Of a DNA stretch of 64,000 nt, positions 62,796 to 64,000 are shown piece after piece (position 1 is the stretch's first letter; each line of letters opens with the position of its first letter). The position numbers were made by a program, and so were the translations under genes. A model generated the notes under the pieces. That model searched no databases, had not been told where the DNA came from, and saw only the letters and a list, made by a program, of their open reading frames with translations. This DNA is from Bog-532 sp963828445 (lineage in GTDB: Bacteria; Actinomycetota; Actinomycetes; Streptosporangiales; Streptosporangiaceae). Where the stretch lies: NCBI GenBank assembly GCA_963828445.1, contig CAWHFP010000003.1, positions 310,001 to 374,000 of the forward strand, in the 5' to 3' direction.

Positions 62796-64000
62796 TCAGG
62801 AGATGCGAGCGACGTAATCCGGTACCATCGTGGCCAGGCGCTGGCGGACCGCCTCGGCCTCGGGCACCTTGAGCCGTTCGTAGATGTCCAGGGCTTGCCG
62901 CAGGGTTATCCGGGCGGCCTCGAACCGGTGCGTGTTCAGCACCGCCTCGGCCATCCCCTCGAGGACCTTGCCCTCCTCGTAGGGATCGCCGGTTTGCCGC
63001 GACAGTTGCAGCGCGGTCTCGTAGACGTCGACGGCCTCGCTGTACCGGCCCGACTTGCGGTGGATGCCGGCCATCATGCGCGAGGCGGTCAGCTGCTGGG
63101 ACAGGTCGCCGACCTCCTCGGCGATCTGGTGCGCCCGCTGGTGGTGGGCCAAGGCCTCGTCGTAAGCGGCTGCGCTCTCGTAGATGGCCCCGATGTCGTT
63201 GAGGGCCTCGGCCTGGTCGGGCAGGTCGCCGATCTCCCGGTACATGCCCAGGGCCTTGCGGTAGGCGGCCAGGGCCTCGGCGTGATTGCCGGTGTCGCGG
63301 TGGACGCTGCCGATATTCTGGAAGATGATCGCTTCGTCCTGGGTCCCGCCAACCTCACGGACTCTCTGCAGCGCTTCGGTGTAGGCGTCGAGCGCTTCGG
63401 AGTACAAGCCGCTGAAGAAGTGGACCCGGCCCAGGTTGATAAGTACCTTGAACTCGCCACGCCGGTCGCCGACCGCGCGGTAGAGGGCTCGCGCCTCCTG
63501 CATCTGGGCCGCGGCCTCAGCGTGCCGCCCCAGTTGCCAGCCGCAGACCCCGGCGTGGCCGAGGGTCTCGGCCACGCCCTGCAGGTCCTCGGCCGACTGG
63601 AACCGGACCCGGGCCTCGGCGAAACAGGCCACCGCCTCGCGCCACCTGCCGGTACGGAAGTGGGCCAGCCCCACCTGGTCGAGGGCGCGGGCCTCACCAG
63701 GCCGGTCACCCTGCGCCCGGTAGATCGCCGCGGCTTCTTCGGCCAGGGAAATCGACGCCTCGGCCTGTCCGGTCAGGTAGCGCATCATGCTCAGGGCCAG
63801 GGCGGCCCGCGCGACCCGGACCGGATCGGCGGCCTCCCGGCTGGCCTGCAAGGCCAGGGCGTGGGCTGCGGTCGCCTCGCTCCAGTAGGCCGAGATCTCC
63901 AGGAAATCGGTCAGCCGGTCGATCAGGTCGGCCGCCTCGGCCTTCCACTGGTGCCGGTCCGCGTAGCGCGCGACCTCCAGGATGTTGCGCCACTCCGATT
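62796..64000 (-). CDS. Tetratricopeptide-repeat protein, C-terminal part
   Basis: At least 400 residues of TPR repeats, incomplete at the right edge. Units of about 40 residues recur, for example ALDQVGLAHFRTGRWREAVA, VLINLGRVHFFSGLYSEALD and IFQNIGSVHRDTGNHAEALA, with the usual small-large residue spacing. Arrays like this form the C-terminal part of actinobacterial NB-ARC/SARP-type regulators; the N-terminal domains would lie outside the window. It ends 105 bp before the nitric oxide synthase gene on the same strand. Confidence 0.85.
   Translation of the reverse strand, partial: SEWRNILEVARYADRHQWKAEAADLIDRLTDFLEISAYWSEATAAHALALQASREAADPVRVARAALALSMMRYLTGQAEASISLAEEAAAIYRAQGDRPGEARALDQVGLAHFRTGRWREAVACFAEARVRFQSAEDLQGVAETLGHAGVCGWQLGRHAEAAAQMQEARALYRAVGDRRGEFKVLINLGRVHFFSGLYSEALDAYTEALQRVREVGGTQDEAIIFQNIGSVHRDTGNHAEALAAYRKALGMYREIGDLPDQAEALNDIGAIYESAAAYDEALAHHQRAHQIAEEVGDLSQQLTASRMMAGIHRKSGRYSEAVDVYETALQLSRQTGDPYEEGKVLEGMAEAVLNTHRFEAARITLRQALDIYERLKVPEAEAVRQRLATMVPDYVARIS

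Overview
The window comes from a very GC-rich actinobacterium. Three things support this: codons with mostly G or C in the third position, a Rho factor with a long Arg/Asp/Gly-rich insertion, and the gene order response regulator - nrtL - lysA - hom - thrC - thrB - rho beside tRNA-Arg(CCG). The order Streptosporangiales fits best, but that is inference from gene content.

Layout. 1-11.5 kb is conserved core on the minus strand: glmS (cut by the left edge), two small conserved proteins, rho, then the aspartate-family operon (receiver protein, nrtL, lysA, hom, thrC, thrB), with tRNA-Arg facing the other way. 11.6-13.7 kb holds an HxlR regulator divergent from a cytoplasmic HtrA-like protease, then gene relics. 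13.7-22.6 kb is a stress and envelope stretch: a YihY membrane protein, an isoprenyl transferase coupled to a PadR/membrane-protein pair, STAS and STAS-PAS proteins, a GvpU-like protein, a DoxX-like protein and an iron-permease-family protein. 22.6-31 kb carries more relics and small regulator/target pairs (ArsR with SRPBCC; MarR, DUF3159 and FAD monooxygenase; MocR with a PNPOx-like protein; a GNAT protein). 31-42.2 kb is metabolic: LacI regulator and GH6 cellulase, cupin and dimethylglycine-dehydrogenase-like enzyme, two HAD hydrolases, a phosphate-type MFS carrier, and alanine dehydrogenase divergent from an Lrp regulator. 42.2-50 kb holds ArsR-SRPBCC, a coupled glycosyltransferase-P450-polysaccharide deacetylase trio, two DUF1990 proteins and TetR-epoxide hydrolase. 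50-64 kb holds a multidomain GH54 arabinofuranosidase, an AAA ATPase, a Tat-exported phospholipase C, a damaged two-component system next to an ABC-permease fragment, an MFS exporter, a bacterial nitric oxide synthase with an unusual tail, and a TPR protein cut by the right edge.

Read this before using the coordinates: at least fifteen otherwise full-length genes carry one or two single-base frameshifts as read here, including single-copy biosynthetic genes (hom, ald). Many lie in short G or C runs. Sequencing or assembly indels are the simplest explanation. Such genes are given below as one CDS over the whole span, with the break stated. True relics (fragments lacking whole domains) are typed as pseudogenes.

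Regulation is unusually readable: palindromes or direct repeats lie beside HxlR, PadR, ArsR, MocR, Lrp and TetR genes, and a LacI-type operator precedes the arabinofuranosidase. I saw no CRISPR array, prophage, insertion sequence, rRNA or replication origin.
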